A stretch of 64,000 nt of DNA from Thiothrix sp. UBA5583. Lineage in GTDB: Bacteria; Pseudomonadota; Gammaproteobacteria; Thiotrichales; Thiotrichaceae. Below are positions 47,295 to 55,740 of the stretch, piece by piece (positions within the stretch are counted from its first letter, which is position 1; each line of letters opens with the position of its first letter). The position numbers and the translations under genes were made by a program. The notes beneath the pieces were generated by a model that was not told where the DNA came from, did no database searches, and saw only the letters and a list, made by a program, of their open reading frames with translations. Where the stretch lies: the NCBI GenBank assembly GCA_002425225.1, contig DILV01000016.1, positions 124,001 through 188,000 of the forward strand, read 5' to 3'.

Positions 47295-49511
47295 ATGAAA
47301 ATTGGTGGTTATCTGTGTACAGGTTGCGGCATTGGCGACCGTCTCGACACTAAATCCCTGGAAACCGTCGCTGTCCGTGAAGGCCGCATCGGTTTCTGCA
47401 AAACCCACGACTTCCTGTGCAGCCAAGCCGGTGTGGACATGATTAACGCCGACTTGGCTGCGGAAGGCGATGACAAAGTAACCAAGCTGGTGATTATGGC
47501 GTGTTCGCGCCGCGCCAAGACCGAAGCGTTCAATTTCGGTGCTGTACCGACTGCCCGCGTCAACCTGCGTGAAGGCGTGATCTGGATTCGCCCGGAAGGC
47601 AGCGAACACGAAGAAACAACCCAGGAAATGGCGGCTGACTACATCCGCATGGGTTGCGCTGAAGTCAAAGCCATGCACCAGGCTGATGCCAGCGGTGAGC
47701 AAGGCAAAAACAACCACATTATGATCGTCGGTGGTGGTGTCACGGGTATGACTGCCGCTTTGGAAGCCTCCAAAGCCGGGTATTACGCCAGCATTATCGA
47801 AAAATCTGACCGTCTCGGCGGTGTGATGGGGCAACTCCACAAGCGTCACCCGCTGCGTTCCCCTTACCAGCATCCGCAAGATACGGGTGTGGCGGCGATG
47901 ATTGCGGCGGTGGAAGCGGACGACAAAATCACTGTTTACCTGAATTCCAAGGTTGCTAGCACCAGCGGCGCACCGGGGCGTTTCAACGTCACCATCGCTT
48001 CCAGCGTGGGCGCAGGCACTCAGGCGGAGTTTGGCGCAATTGTGCAAGCCACCGGCTTCACCCCTTACGATGCCAACAACCTGCCAGAGTTCAGCTACGG
48101 CAAATCCGCCAACGTTGTTACCCAGCTTGAACTGGAAGCGATGGCGCAAGCAGCGGGCGACGGTGCGATCAAACGTGCCGACGGTAAAGAAGTCAAAAAC
48201 GTGGTGTTCGTGCAATGCGCGGGTCAGCGCAGTGAGAAAGAAGGGCATCTGTCATGGTGTTCTGGTCACTGTTGCTCCACCAGCGTCAAGCAGGCGATGT
48301 ATTTCAAGGACAGCAACCCTGAGATTGAAACCACCATCCTGTTCGACGACTTGCGCACACCGGGTGCTGGCGGTGAAAACTTCTACCGCAGTGCACAGGA
48401 CAAAATGGTCACGTTCCGCAAGGGCAAAGTCTCCACCGTGGAAGCGGCTGGCAGCGACCTGAAGGTGAACTTCAAGGATTTGATCCTGAACGAAGACACC
48501 CACATGGAAGCCGACCTTGTGGTGCTGGCAACCGGCATGATGCCGAATGCCGGGGTTAATATCGACGCGCCGAAAGATGATGCTGCTAACGGCGAAGTCA
48601 AAGTGCCAGTGGAATCCATCCTCAACCTGCAATACCGCCAAGGGCCGGATGTGCCGCAACTGGTGAATGGTTTTGCCGATTCGCATTTCATCTGCTTCCC
48701 GTATGAAACCCGCCGCACTGGCATCTACACCGCCGGGCCGGTACGCCGCCCAATGGACGGTGGTCAGGCGCAAACCGACGCGATGGGCGCGGTGATGAAA
48801 GCGATTCAGGCGATTGAAAACTCTGCCATCGGTCGTGCTGCCCACCCACGCTCTGGTGATTTGAGCTTCCCGTCATTCCGTAAGGAAGGTTGTACCCAGT
48901 GCAAACGCTGTACGGTGGAATGCCCGTTCGGTGCGATCAACGAAGACGAAAAAGGCTATCCGCAATACAACGAAGCGCGTTGCCGCCGTTGCGGTACGTG
49001 CATGGGTGCTTGCCCGGTACAGGTCATTTCCTTCAAAAACTACTCCATCGAAACGGTAGGCGCACAGCTCAAGGCGGTGGAAGTACCGGACGAATACTCC
49101 GAAAAGCCACGTATTCTGGTGCTGGCTTGCGAAAACGACGCTTACCCGGCACTCGACATGGCAGCGATGAAACGCAATGAGTCCAGCGCGTTTATCCGCG
49201 TCATCCCGGTACGTTGCCTCGGCTCCACCAACACCATCTGGATCAAGGATGCGCTGGGCAGCGGTTACGACGGCGTGGTGATGATGGGCTGCAAAAAAGG
49301 CGTAGATTATCAGTGCCATTTTGTCAAAGGCTCGGAAATGGCGCATGTTCGCATGGCTAAGATCGGTGACACCTTGTCCACCATGAACCTCGAATCCGAA
49401 CGGGTAGCGGTGCATGAAGTGGCGATTACCGACATTGACCGCGCCCCGAAACTGCTCGACGAAATGGTCGAAGTCATCAACCGCGTCGGCATGAGCCCGT
49501 TCAAGTTCTAA
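47295..49511 (+). CDS. qmoB: QmoB, flavin/iron-sulfur subunit
   Basis: 738-residue protein. An N-terminal Cys site (CTGCGIGDRL, Cys10/13) is followed by an FAD domain (MIVGGGVTGMTAALEASKAG, about 143-162), two 4Fe-4S clusters (CTQCKRCTVECPFGA and CRRCGTCMGACPVQ, about 534-580) and a C-terminal MvhD-like region (VLACENDAYPALD, GCKKGVDYQCHFVKGS). This is the HdrA-MvhD architecture of QmoB. It lies 1 base after qmoA and 13 before the HdrC-like gene with AAGGAGGAG between. It likely bridges electrons from the flavoprotein to the Hdr subunits. Confidence 0.94.
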   Translation: MKIGGYLCTGCGIGDRLDTKSLETVAVREGRIGFCKTHDFLCSQAGVDMINADLAAEGDDKVTKLVIMACSRRAKTEAFNFGAVPTARVNLREGVIWIRPEGSEHEETTQEMAADYIRMGCAEVKAMHQADASGEQGKNNHIMIVGGGVTGMTAALEASKAGYYASIIEKSDRLGGVMGQLHKRHPLRSPYQHPQDTGVAAMIAAVEADDKITVYLNSKVASTSGAPGRFNVTIASSVGAGTQAEFGAIVQATGFTPYDANNLPEFSYGKSANVVTQLELEAMAQAAGDGAIKRADGKEVKNVVFVQCAGQRSEKEGHLSWCSGHCCSTSVKQAMYFKDSNPEIETTILFDDLRTPGAGGENFYRSAQDKMVTFRKGKVSTVEAAGSDLKVNFKDLILNEDTHMEADLVVLATGMMPNAGVNIDAPKDDAANGEVKVPVESILNLQYRQGPDVPQLVNGFADSHFICFPYETRRTGIYTAGPVRRPMDGGQAQTDAMGAVMKAIQAIENSAIGRAAHPRSGDLSFPSFRKEGCTQCKRCTVECPFGAINEDEKGYPQYNEARCRRCGTCMGACPVQVISFKNYSIETVGAQLKAVEVPDEYSEKPRILVLACENDAYPALDMAAMKRNESSAFIRVIPVRCLGSTNTIWIKDALGSGYDGVVMMGCKKGVDYQCHFVKGSEMAHVRMAKIGDTLSTMNLESERVAVHEVAITDIDRAPKLLDEMVEVINRVGMSPFKF

Positions 49512-49524
49512 GGAGGAGGCTGCA

Positions 49525-50160
49525 ATGAGTACTGCTGTCAATCAGGCGATGGTTGAAAAATACAAGGGCAACTTCCTCAAAGAAGTGACGGAAAACGTCG
49601 AGGAAGGCAACTGGGTCAAGATGTGTATGCAGTGTGGCGTATGCTCCGGCTCATGCCCGCTGGGCCCGCACTGGGATCACCCGCCGCAAGAAATTTTCAT
49701 GATGATCCGCGCCAACAAGCGTGAGGAAGTGCTGTCCTCCACCTCGATGTGGATGTGTACCTCCTGCTACAACTGTATCGCCCGCTGCCCGCGTGGCCTG
49801 CCGATTACGCACATCATGCACGGTCTGGCACACTACAGTAAGCGTATCGGCTTGAAACCAAAGAACCAGCCAACTGAAAAGTTCGGACAAATGTTCTGGG
49901 ATAACCTGACCAAGAAAGGCCGTGTCAACGAGTTGAAACTGGGTTTGGGCTTGTACTTCAAGGACGGTTTCGCCGAAGGCGTGAAAGTCGCCATGAGCAA
50001 GCAGAAACTGGGCATGAACATGATGAAAGCCAAGCGCATGTCACCGATGGAAATGCTCGGTGGCCACGGCGTCAGCGATCTTGCTGGTTTCCATGCCATG
50101 CTGAAAAAGGCAGAGGAACTGGAAGCGGCACGTGTCGGTGAAAACACCGACAAGAAATGA
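49525..50160 (+). CDS. hdrC: HdrC-like iron-sulfur protein
   Basis: 211-residue protein with two cubane 4Fe-4S motifs, CMQCGVCSGSCP (about 33-44) and CTSCYNCIARCP (about 75-86), each CxxCxxCxxxC. The C-terminal 110 residues lack the heme-b membrane domain of QmoC, so this is the soluble HdrC form. In heterodisulfide reductase HdrC passes electrons to HdrB. It follows qmoB at 13 bases and precedes hdrB by 15, all with strong SD sequences. With HdrB it appears to stand in for QmoC. Confidence 0.93.
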   Translation: MSTAVNQAMVEKYKGNFLKEVTENVEEGNWVKMCMQCGVCSGSCPLGPHWDHPPQEIFMMIRANKREEVLSSTSMWMCTSCYNCIARCPRGLPITHIMHGLAHYSKRIGLKPKNQPTEKFGQMFWDNLTKKGRVNELKLGLGLYFKDGFAEGVKVAMSKQKLGMNMMKAKRMSPMEMLGGHGVSDLAGFHAMLKKAEELEAARVGENTDKK

Positions 50161-50175
50161 GGAGGATGAGGTAAC

Positions 50176-51072
50176 ATGGCTAAAGAATATTCTTACTACC
50201 CCGGCTGTTCTTCCCAGAAGGGGGCGTCTTCCTCCAACCTGGAAAAGTCGGTAGAAACTCTGTGCGAAGAGCTGGACATCAAGCTGAATCCAATCCCCGA
50301 TTGGAACTGCTGCGGTGCTTCCATCGGTTATGCGGGCGGTGGTGAATTGCCACGCATGACACTTTCGGCGCGTAACATTGCGCTGTCAGAAAAGCACCAC
50401 CCGGATCAGGACATCGTGGCAACTTGCGCTGCTTGCTGGTTGAACACCCGTGAGGTCAACGAGCGTCTGTTGCACAACCCGAAGCTGAAGGAAGAGACCA
50501 ACATTGCCCTGCAAGCGGTCAAGCTGGAATTCAGCGGTAAGAAAAAAGTCCGCCACATGGTGGAAGTGCTGATCGAAGACGTGGGTTACGATGCGCTGGC
50601 TGCCAAGGTAAAAAAACCACTGGAAGGTTTGAAAATTGCCGGTTACGTCGGTTGCCAAACCAACCGCCCGTTCGGTATCGACGGTGAATCTTTCGAGAAC
50701 CCGATGTATCTGGACAAAATGGTGGAAACCCTCGGTGGCGAAGCCCTCACCAAGTACGAGAAGAAAGTGGCCTGCTGTAGCGGTGCGCTGATGTTCTCCG
50801 AACCGGAAAAGGGTCAGGCGCTGGTCAAAGACATCATTGAATCCGCCTACGACAACGGCGCGAACATGATCGTCACCCCATGCCCACTGTGCCAAGCCAA
50901 CGTCGAAATCTACCAGGATGACATCAACGCGCGTTACAAGACCAATTTCAATATGCCGGTCATGTACTACAGCCAGTTGATGGATGTGGCGTTCGGGCGC
51001 AACGCCAAAGACGCAGCACTCGACGGCAATATTATCCAGTCAATGGAATTGCGCAAGATTGCCGACAAGTAA
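50176..51072 (+). CDS. hdrB: HdrB-like CCG-domain subunit
   Basis: 298-residue protein with two CCG domains: YYPGCSSQKG ... WNCCGAS (about 6-45) and GYVGCQTNRP ... KVACCSGAL ... CPLCQANVEIY (about 157-255). These cysteine motifs bind the two noncubane [4Fe-4S] clusters in HdrB, the heterodisulfide-cleaving site. The partner thiol is not known here; a role with a persulfide or menaquinone/quinone acceptor is inferred. It ends the qmoA-qmoB-hdrC-hdrB unit with a terminator 25 bases past the stop. Confidence 0.93.
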   Translation: MAKEYSYYPGCSSQKGASSSNLEKSVETLCEELDIKLNPIPDWNCCGASIGYAGGGELPRMTLSARNIALSEKHHPDQDIVATCAACWLNTREVNERLLHNPKLKEETNIALQAVKLEFSGKKKVRHMVEVLIEDVGYDALAAKVKKPLEGLKIAGYVGCQTNRPFGIDGESFENPMYLDKMVETLGGEALTKYEKKVACCSGALMFSEPEKGQALVKDIIESAYDNGANMIVTPCPLCQANVEIYQDDINARYKTNFNMPVMYYSQLMDVAFGRNAKDAALDGNIIQSMELRKIADK

Positions 51073-51097
51073 GCAATTACGCATTACATGAGACTAC

Positions 51098-51125
51098 AGA
51101 AGGGGCTTCGTGCCCCTTCTTCTTT
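51098..51125 (+). terminator. Terminator of the qmo-hdr unit
   Basis: AGAAGGGGC and GCCCCTTCT form a perfect 9-bp stem with a TTCGT loop followed by TCTTT. Confidence 0.9.
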
Positions 51126-51227
51126 GGCATAACAACATCATGCCAAAGTGTTTACCGGGTAAATTCGCCACCTGTCGCACATGCGCATATAATCCTGGCC
51201 TTGATGTAACCAAGCGGATGTTGCCCA

Positions 51228-52595
51228 ATGAAACGCCCTGAACTGCTCGCCCCGGCGGGAACCCTCAAAGCCATGCGCCACGCTTTTGCCTATGGGGCAG
51301 ATGCAGTCTATGCCGGGCAGCCGCGCTATTCCCTGCGGGTACGCAACAACGAGTTCAAAAACGACAATCTCGCCATTGGCATTGCCGAAGCCCATGCGTT
51401 GGGCAAGCAGTTTTTTGTAGCGGTCAACATTTCCCCACACAACAGCAAAATCAAAACCTTCCTTGCCGACCTTGAACCTGTCATCGCCATGAACCCCGAT
51501 GCGCTGATCATGGCAGATCCCGGTCTGATCATGCTGGTACGGGAACGCTGGCCGGACATGCCGGTGCACCTTTCCGTACAAGCCAATACCGTCAATTATG
51601 CCACGGTGAAATTCTGGCAAAACCTTGGTCTGACCCGTGTGATCCTTTCCCGCGAACTGTCGCTGGAGGAAATCGCCGAAATCCGCCAGCAATGCCCTGA
51701 GATGGAACTGGAAGTGTTTGTCCACGGTGCTTTGTGCATTGCCTATTCCGGGCGTTGCCTGCTGTCGGGCTATTTTAACCACCGCGACCCCAATCAGGGC
51801 ACTTGCACCAATGCTTGCCGTTGGGAATACAAAACGACGGCAGCAACGGAAGCCGCCGAAGGCAAATTTGTCCCCAAAGAAGCCATCTTGCCGATGGATG
51901 CCTTGCGCCCTTCACCTCTTGCGGAAGAAGGTTTGGGGATGGGCGGACAACAGCGCCACCCACTGGCTGATCAGGTGTATTTTCTGGAAGAAGCCAACCG
52001 CCCCGGCGAGCTGATGCCCGTGTTTGAGGATGAACATGGCACGTACATCATGAATTCCAAGGATTTACGTGCTATTGAACACGTGCAGAAACTCACTGAA
52101 ATCGGCGTGGATTGCCTGAAAATCGAAGGGCGTACCAAATCACACTATTATGTTGCTCGCACGGCGCAAGCCTACAAACAGGCGATTGATGACACGCTGG
52201 CAGGGCGGCCTTTCGACCCCAAACTGCTAGGCATCCTGGAAAATCTGGCTAATCGTGGCTACACCGACGGATTCTACGAACGTCACCATACCCACGAATA
52301 CCAGAACTACATCCAGGGCGCGTCGATGGGACATCAGCAGCAATTTGTTGCCGAAGCCATGCGCGTTGACCGGGAAAATGCATGGGTGGAACTGGATGTG
52401 AAAAACCGTTTCAGTGTAGGCGACCGCTTGGAGTTTGTCCTGCCAGATGGCAACAACCGTGAGTTGATATTGGACTCGATGCAAAACCTGCAAGGTGAGG
52501 AAATCCCTGTTGCGCCCGGTAGTGGCCACAAAGTACGCATTCCATTACCACCAGGCGTAGATAGTGACATGATTTTAATCAGTCGCTTTCTTTGA
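51228..52595 (+). CDS. trhP: Prephenate-dependent tRNA uridine(34) hydroxylase TrhP
   Basis: 455-residue U32-peptidase-family protein (YegQ). TrhP hydroxylates wobble U34 of several tRNAs, the first step towards cmo5U and mcmo5U, the latter made by CmoM (6159). Motifs: KRPELLAPAGTLKAMRHAFAY (start), VHLSVQANTVN, SGRCLLSGYFNHRDPNQGTC and CTNACRWEY (cluster Cys), FEDEHGTYIMNSKDLRAIEH. Compared with E. coli YegQ, a segment near residues 224-243 (LRPSPLAEEGLGMGG...) is longer by about 11 residues, and its DNA resembles the repeat at 11459. Confidence 0.92.
   Translation: MKRPELLAPAGTLKAMRHAFAYGADAVYAGQPRYSLRVRNNEFKNDNLAIGIAEAHALGKQFFVAVNISPHNSKIKTFLADLEPVIAMNPDALIMADPGLIMLVRERWPDMPVHLSVQANTVNYATVKFWQNLGLTRVILSRELSLEEIAEIRQQCPEMELEVFVHGALCIAYSGRCLLSGYFNHRDPNQGTCTNACRWEYKTTAATEAAEGKFVPKEAILPMDALRPSPLAEEGLGMGGQQRHPLADQVYFLEEANRPGELMPVFEDEHGTYIMNSKDLRAIEHVQKLTEIGVDCLKIEGRTKSHYYVARTAQAYKQAIDDTLAGRPFDPKLLGILENLANRGYTDGFYERHHTHEYQNYIQGASMGHQQQFVAEAMRVDRENAWVELDVKNRFSVGDRLEFVLPDGNNRELILDSMQNLQGEEIPVAPGSGHKVRIPLPPGVDSDMILISRFL
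51905..51945 (+). repeat. Repeat-like segment inside trhP
   Basis: GCGCCCTTCACCTCTTGCGG and the following 21 bases match, at about 31 of 41 positions by eye, the repeat half-unit after ribF (11459). It lies in frame within a variable loop of TrhP that is longer than in E. coli. Chance similarity cannot be excluded because the homologue has a comparable GIG segment there. Confidence 0.4.
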
Positions 52596-52718
52596 GTGCG
52601 TGCACAAGCTAACAGCACTTTTTTGGGGCAAAACTTGATGACTTTGCCTACATGAAACGCATATTTTGTCCTATACTGTCCCCGTCGATGTCGACTTTTT
52701 AATAATGGACATAAAAAA

Positions 52719-52913
52719 ATGCAATACAATAATTACGCTAGCGGAAGGAATCTCGCCGCACCCAAGGCTGTTACTTTGAACCCGGTTCGTACAGAACCTC
52801 GGAACACGGATACCAACATTGTCACATTGCGCAGTGTGCCGCAGTATCATGCAGACATTCCGCGCATTGAAGACCCGGATATTCACCGGGTGGCTGTGCT
52901 GGGTTACGACTAA
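52719..52913 (+). CDS. Small protein of 64 residues
   Basis: An open frame of 64 codons: MQYNNYASGRNLAAPKAVT, a Thr/Val/Pro-rich middle, then HADIPRIEDPDIHRVAVLGY. No signal peptide, no membrane segment, no family recognised. It stands in the 355-base gap between trhP and the DUF3301 gene, with a TATACT (52672) upstream and a hairpin terminator just after the stop, which supports a real transcript. The SD is poor (GGACAT). Both Arg and Asp/His content are moderate. It could be a short structural or regulatory protein; confidence is limited. Confidence 0.55.
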   Translation: MQYNNYASGRNLAAPKAVTLNPVRTEPRNTDTNIVTLRSVPQYHADIPRIEDPDIHRVAVLGYD

Positions 52914-52925
52914 CCAACCGCATAT

Positions 52926-52949
52926 CCCTGAGGCATTCACGCCTCAGGG
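52926..52949. terminator. Hairpin after the 64-residue gene
   Basis: CCCTGAGGC and GCCTCAGGG form a perfect 9-bp stem with a six-base loop, 12 bases beyond the stop. The following T content is modest. It also lies at the 3' end of the convergent DUF3301 gene, so it may serve both. Confidence 0.6.
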
Positions 52950-52950
52950 G

Positions 52951-53274
52951 CTAATATTGTTCAATCGTTGTACCTTCGTCACTATCCAGTTGCACCTGCT
53001 CCAGTGCCTGACCCCGTAAAATAGCCCGCCCACGTCGCCGTTCCACACCTTCAATACTGAATTCAAATCCGTAAATCCGGCGCAGCACCAGATGCCCTTG
53101 GCGGTTACGGGCCGGTTTCATGCTCTCCAGCACTACCGTCTGATCCAAAAACTGCACATTGATTTCCCGGCAAGCCCGTAAAGCCGCCGCCACAGCACGC
53201 TCCCGCGCATTCATCGAATCCAGCCAGAACCATACACCCAGACCGATAACCCCGATTAACAGCAGATTTTCCAT
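52951..53274 (-). CDS. DUF3301-like membrane protein
   Basis: 107 residues. The start at 53274 (MENLLLIGVIGLGVWFWLDS) gives an N-terminal membrane segment; a longer in-frame start would run antisense into proC. The soluble part has NARERAVAAALRACREINVQ and RRIYGFEFSIEGVERRRGRA, the pattern of the DUF3301 family. Function unknown. It is divergent from proC by about 74 bases. Confidence 0.8.
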   Translation of the reverse strand: MENLLLIGVIGLGVWFWLDSMNARERAVAAALRACREINVQFLDQTVVLESMKPARNRQGHLVLRRIYGFEFSIEGVERRRGRAILRGQALEQVQLDSDEGTTIEQY

Positions 53275-53348
53275 TCTTGCCCTTGAAAATAGTAGAATGC
53301 GCCTATTATTACGGAAACCCGATAACAGACACAAAGCAAAGCGTGAAT

Positions 53349-54191
53349 ATGGACACACCCAAACTGGCACAAAAACCCACGACCATTACCTTCATCGGCG
53401 CAGGCAACATGGCGCGAAGCCTGATTGTTGGTCTCTTGCAAGATCAAGCCAATGTCAGCCTGCGCGTGGCAGACCCTGACCAGAACCAACTGGATGCCAT
53501 CCGCCGCCACTGGCCTGATGTACTCGCCACCACCGACAATCAGCAAGCCATGCTGGATGCGGATGTGGTAGTACTTGCCGTCAAGCCGCAAGTCATGTGC
53601 GAAGTGGCAGAAAGCCTGCGTGATATTGCCCAGCGTGGTCGCCCGCTGTTCGTTTCCATCGCTGCGGGCATCCGCGAAGAAGCTCTCAACCGCTGGCTGG
53701 GTGGCAACCTACCCATCGTGCGCTGTATGCCGAATACTCCCGCACTGGTACAAGCCGGAGCCACTGGGTTGTTTGCCAATGAACACACCAGCGAGGAACA
53801 GCGTAGTTTGGCAGAAAGTATTCTGCGTGCCGTGGGCATTACCCTCTGGTTTGAAGAGGAAAGCAAACTGGATGCCGTCACCGCCATTTCCGGCAGTGGC
53901 CCTGCCTATTTCTTTCTGGTGATGGAAGCCATGCAAGCCGCTGCCGAAAAGCTGGGATTGAAGGCAGAAGATGCCCATTTACTGATCGTACAAACCGCTT
54001 TGGGGGCAGCACGGCTGGCGCTGGAAAGTAATGACCCACCGGCAGAATTGCGCCGCAAAGTGACATCCAAGGGAGGCACAACGGCCGCCGCCTTGCAGGT
54101 ACTGAATGATGGAGGGCTGGTCGAGCTGTTTGACCAGGCATTAAAAGCCGCAGAAAACCGTTCACGCGAACTGGCAGCCGCCAATAGTTAA
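53349..54191 (+). CDS. proC: Pyrroline-5-carboxylate reductase
   Basis: 280-residue enzyme of proline synthesis (P5C to proline with NADPH). The Rossmann start ITFIGAGNMARSLIVGLLQ (about 13-31), the PNTPALVQAGATG segment and the C-terminal dimerisation motif with SGSGPAYFFLVMEAM (about 176-190) and VTSKGGTTAAALQVL are all typical. The ATG at 53349 is used; a longer start adds 24 unrelated residues. It starts the usual proC-yggT-yggU series. Confidence 0.95.
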   Translation: MDTPKLAQKPTTITFIGAGNMARSLIVGLLQDQANVSLRVADPDQNQLDAIRRHWPDVLATTDNQQAMLDADVVVLAVKPQVMCEVAESLRDIAQRGRPLFVSIAAGIREEALNRWLGGNLPIVRCMPNTPALVQAGATGLFANEHTSEEQRSLAESILRAVGITLWFEEESKLDAVTAISGSGPAYFFLVMEAMQAAAEKLGLKAEDAHLLIVQTALGAARLALESNDPPAELRRKVTSKGGTTAAALQVLNDGGLVELFDQALKAAENRSRELAAANS

Positions 54192-54209
54192 GCCAAACAG
54201 GGGTATTTG

Positions 54210-54758
54210 ATGGACGCATTACAAAACGTCGGGGTGTTTCTGGTAGAAACACTGTTCTCACTGTATATAGGCGCAGTGATTATCCGCTTCCTGCTGGCGT
54301 TGTCACGCGCCAATTTCTACAACCCGCTGTCACAGTTTCTGGTCAAAATTACCAACCCGGTACTGATACCGATGCGGCGTTTCATCCCTGCTGTTGGCAA
54401 GCTGGATAGCGCCGCAGTGGTATTGGCTCTGGGTTTGATGATCATCAAGGTATTCCTGTTGCTGAGCATGACTGGCGGAGATGCCAGCCTGCCGCTGGTC
54501 GCGGTTTACTCAGTGCTGGAACTGCTGCGTACCGTGATCCACATCTACATTTTCGCCCTGATTGTGCAAGCAGTGCTAAGCTGGGTGGGAAACAGTTACG
54601 GCAACCCAATGGCGGATATATTGCACAGCCTGACTGACCCGATCCTGCGCCCTATCCGTAATCTCATACCAACCATTGGCATGGTAGATTTATCACCGAT
54701 GATTGCCATTCTGTTGTTGTACATCGTCCTGATTGTGTTGCGGTCTTACGGGCTGTAA
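54210..54758 (+). CDS. yggT: YggT-family membrane protein
   Basis: 182-residue protein with four or five transmembrane segments in two YggT repeats, each with the pattern NPLSQFLVKITNPVLIPMRRFIP and NPMADILHSLTDPILRPIRNLIP, the hallmark of the family. YggT proteins are implicated in osmotic or membrane integrity functions and cell division. ATG at 54210 has AGGGG upstream; a TTG one codon earlier is possible. It lies between proC and yggU. Confidence 0.9.
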   Translation: MDALQNVGVFLVETLFSLYIGAVIIRFLLALSRANFYNPLSQFLVKITNPVLIPMRRFIPAVGKLDSAAVVLALGLMIIKVFLLLSMTGGDASLPLVAVYSVLELLRTVIHIYIFALIVQAVLSWVGNSYGNPMADILHSLTDPILRPIRNLIPTIGMVDLSPMIAILLLYIVLIVLRSYGL

Positions 54759-54760
54759 GG

Positions 54761-55051
54761 ATGACTGAATTTTATTATTGGGAAGGCGAAACCCTGCACC
54801 TGTTGCTACGGGTGCAGCCCAAAGCCAGCAAAGATGAATGGGCAGAAATACAGGGAGACCGCATCCGCTTGCGGATTACTGCGCCGCCGGTGGAGGGCAA
54901 AGCCAACAAACACCTGATCAGGCTGCTCGCAAAGGAATTTGGCATCGCCAAATCAGGCGTGCATATCAGATCGGGCGAAACCGGGCGCAACAAACACATC
55001 TGCATTGAAGCACCGCTCAACCTGCCCGCAGGCATCATAAAAAAGGGCTGA
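54761..55051 (+). CDS. yggU: DUF167-family protein YggU
   Basis: 96 residues. The DUF167 motifs LLLRVQPKASKDEWAE (about 12-27), RLRITAPPVEGKANKHLIRLL and SGVHIRSGETGRNKHICIE are present. Function uncertain. It lies 2 bases after yggT. Its last codons (AAA AAG GGC TGA) lie within the terminator hairpin of the convergent RRM gene. Confidence 0.93.
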   Translation: MTEFYYWEGETLHLLLRVQPKASKDEWAEIQGDRIRLRITAPPVEGKANKHLIRLLAKEFGIAKSGVHIRSGETGRNKHICIEAPLNLPAGIIKKG

Positions 55052-55069
55052 CGGTTGCCCGGTCAGCCC
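55039..55069 (-). terminator. Terminator of the RRM protein gene, overlapping yggU
   Basis: GGGCTGAC and GTCAGCCC pair over 8 bp; on the minus strand six U follow (A-run 55039-55044). The yggU stop codon lies in the stem. Confidence 0.85.
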
Positions 55070-55079
55070 CTTGGGTGTA

Positions 55080-55502
55080 TCAGAATTCGCGTCTGCGGAA
55101 ACCGCCACCATCACGATCACCACCGCGACCGCCGCGATCACCACCGTCACGGCCACCGCCACCGCCGAAACCACCGCGACCACGATCACCACCGTCACGA
55201 CCACCACCGAAGCCACCGCGACCACCGTCACGACCGCCACCACCAGTGCGTGGACGATCTTCACGAGGCTTGGCTTCGTTGACCTTAATATTGCGACCCT
55301 GAACTGCTTGCTCGTTCAGGCCATTGATAGCTGCTGTAGCTTCTGCGGCATTGGGCATGTCAACAAAACCGAAGCCCTTGGATTGCCCCGTCATTTTGTC
55401 TTTGATCATGCTGACACTGGAAACATCGCCGTATTGGGCGAACAGTTCACGCAAGTCGTTTTCGGTAATTTTATAGGGCAGGTTGCCAACGTAGATATTC
55501 AC
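55080..55502 (-). CDS. RRM RNA-binding protein with a glycine/arginine-rich tail
   Basis: 140 residues. A single RRM at about 1-80 carries the RNP2 motif IYVGNLPY and the RNP1 motif KGFGFVDM, with aromatic contacts retained. The last 55 residues are an RGG-like tail of Gly, Arg and Asp with repeating RDGGDRG and GGRGGF units. Such proteins (Rbp family) act as cold-shock-type RNA chaperones in cyanobacteria and proteobacteria. The gene stands alone with a palindrome (55585) upstream. Confidence 0.93.
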   Translation of the reverse strand: MNIYVGNLPYKITENDLRELFAQYGDVSSVSMIKDKMTGQSKGFGFVDMPNAAEATAAINGLNEQAVQGRNIKVNEAKPREDRPRTGGGGRDGGRGGFGGGRDGGDRGRGGFGGGGGRDGGDRGGRGGDRDGGGFRRREF

Positions 55503-55584
55503 TGTTTGTCATCTCATAAAATCATGTGCTGTTTGGGAATTTACGTTAGAGGCAACCAGTCACACGAATCACCTGATAACGATC

Positions 55585-55596
55585 GGCCACGTGGCC
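55585..55596. promoter_or_regulatory. Palindrome upstream of the RRM gene
   Basis: GGCCACGTGGCC, a perfect 12-base palindrome, lies 83 bases before the RRM gene start. It may be an operator; no regulator is identified. The rest of the 238-base gap to gshA shows nothing else. Confidence 0.35.
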
Positions 55597-55740
55597 AATA
55601 AGTTATGCACTATGAAACCTGCAAGTCGAAACGTGGCAAGCGAACAAACACAGCGCACGGAACTCTCAAGTATCAGGCAAGTATTCTGGAGTGTAACCCA
55701 GTTTCTTGCCGCTGGTAACTAAAATCGGATGATTGTGGTG

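Noticed and set aside
55090..55250. Apparent tandem or CRISPR-like repeat
   Set aside because: It is the codon-level repetition of the RGG tail; no spacers or cas genes.
55055..55601. His/Arg/Asp-rich and Thr/Ala-rich open frames on the plus strand
   Set aside because: They are antisense translations of the Gly/Arg-rich tail of the RRM protein.
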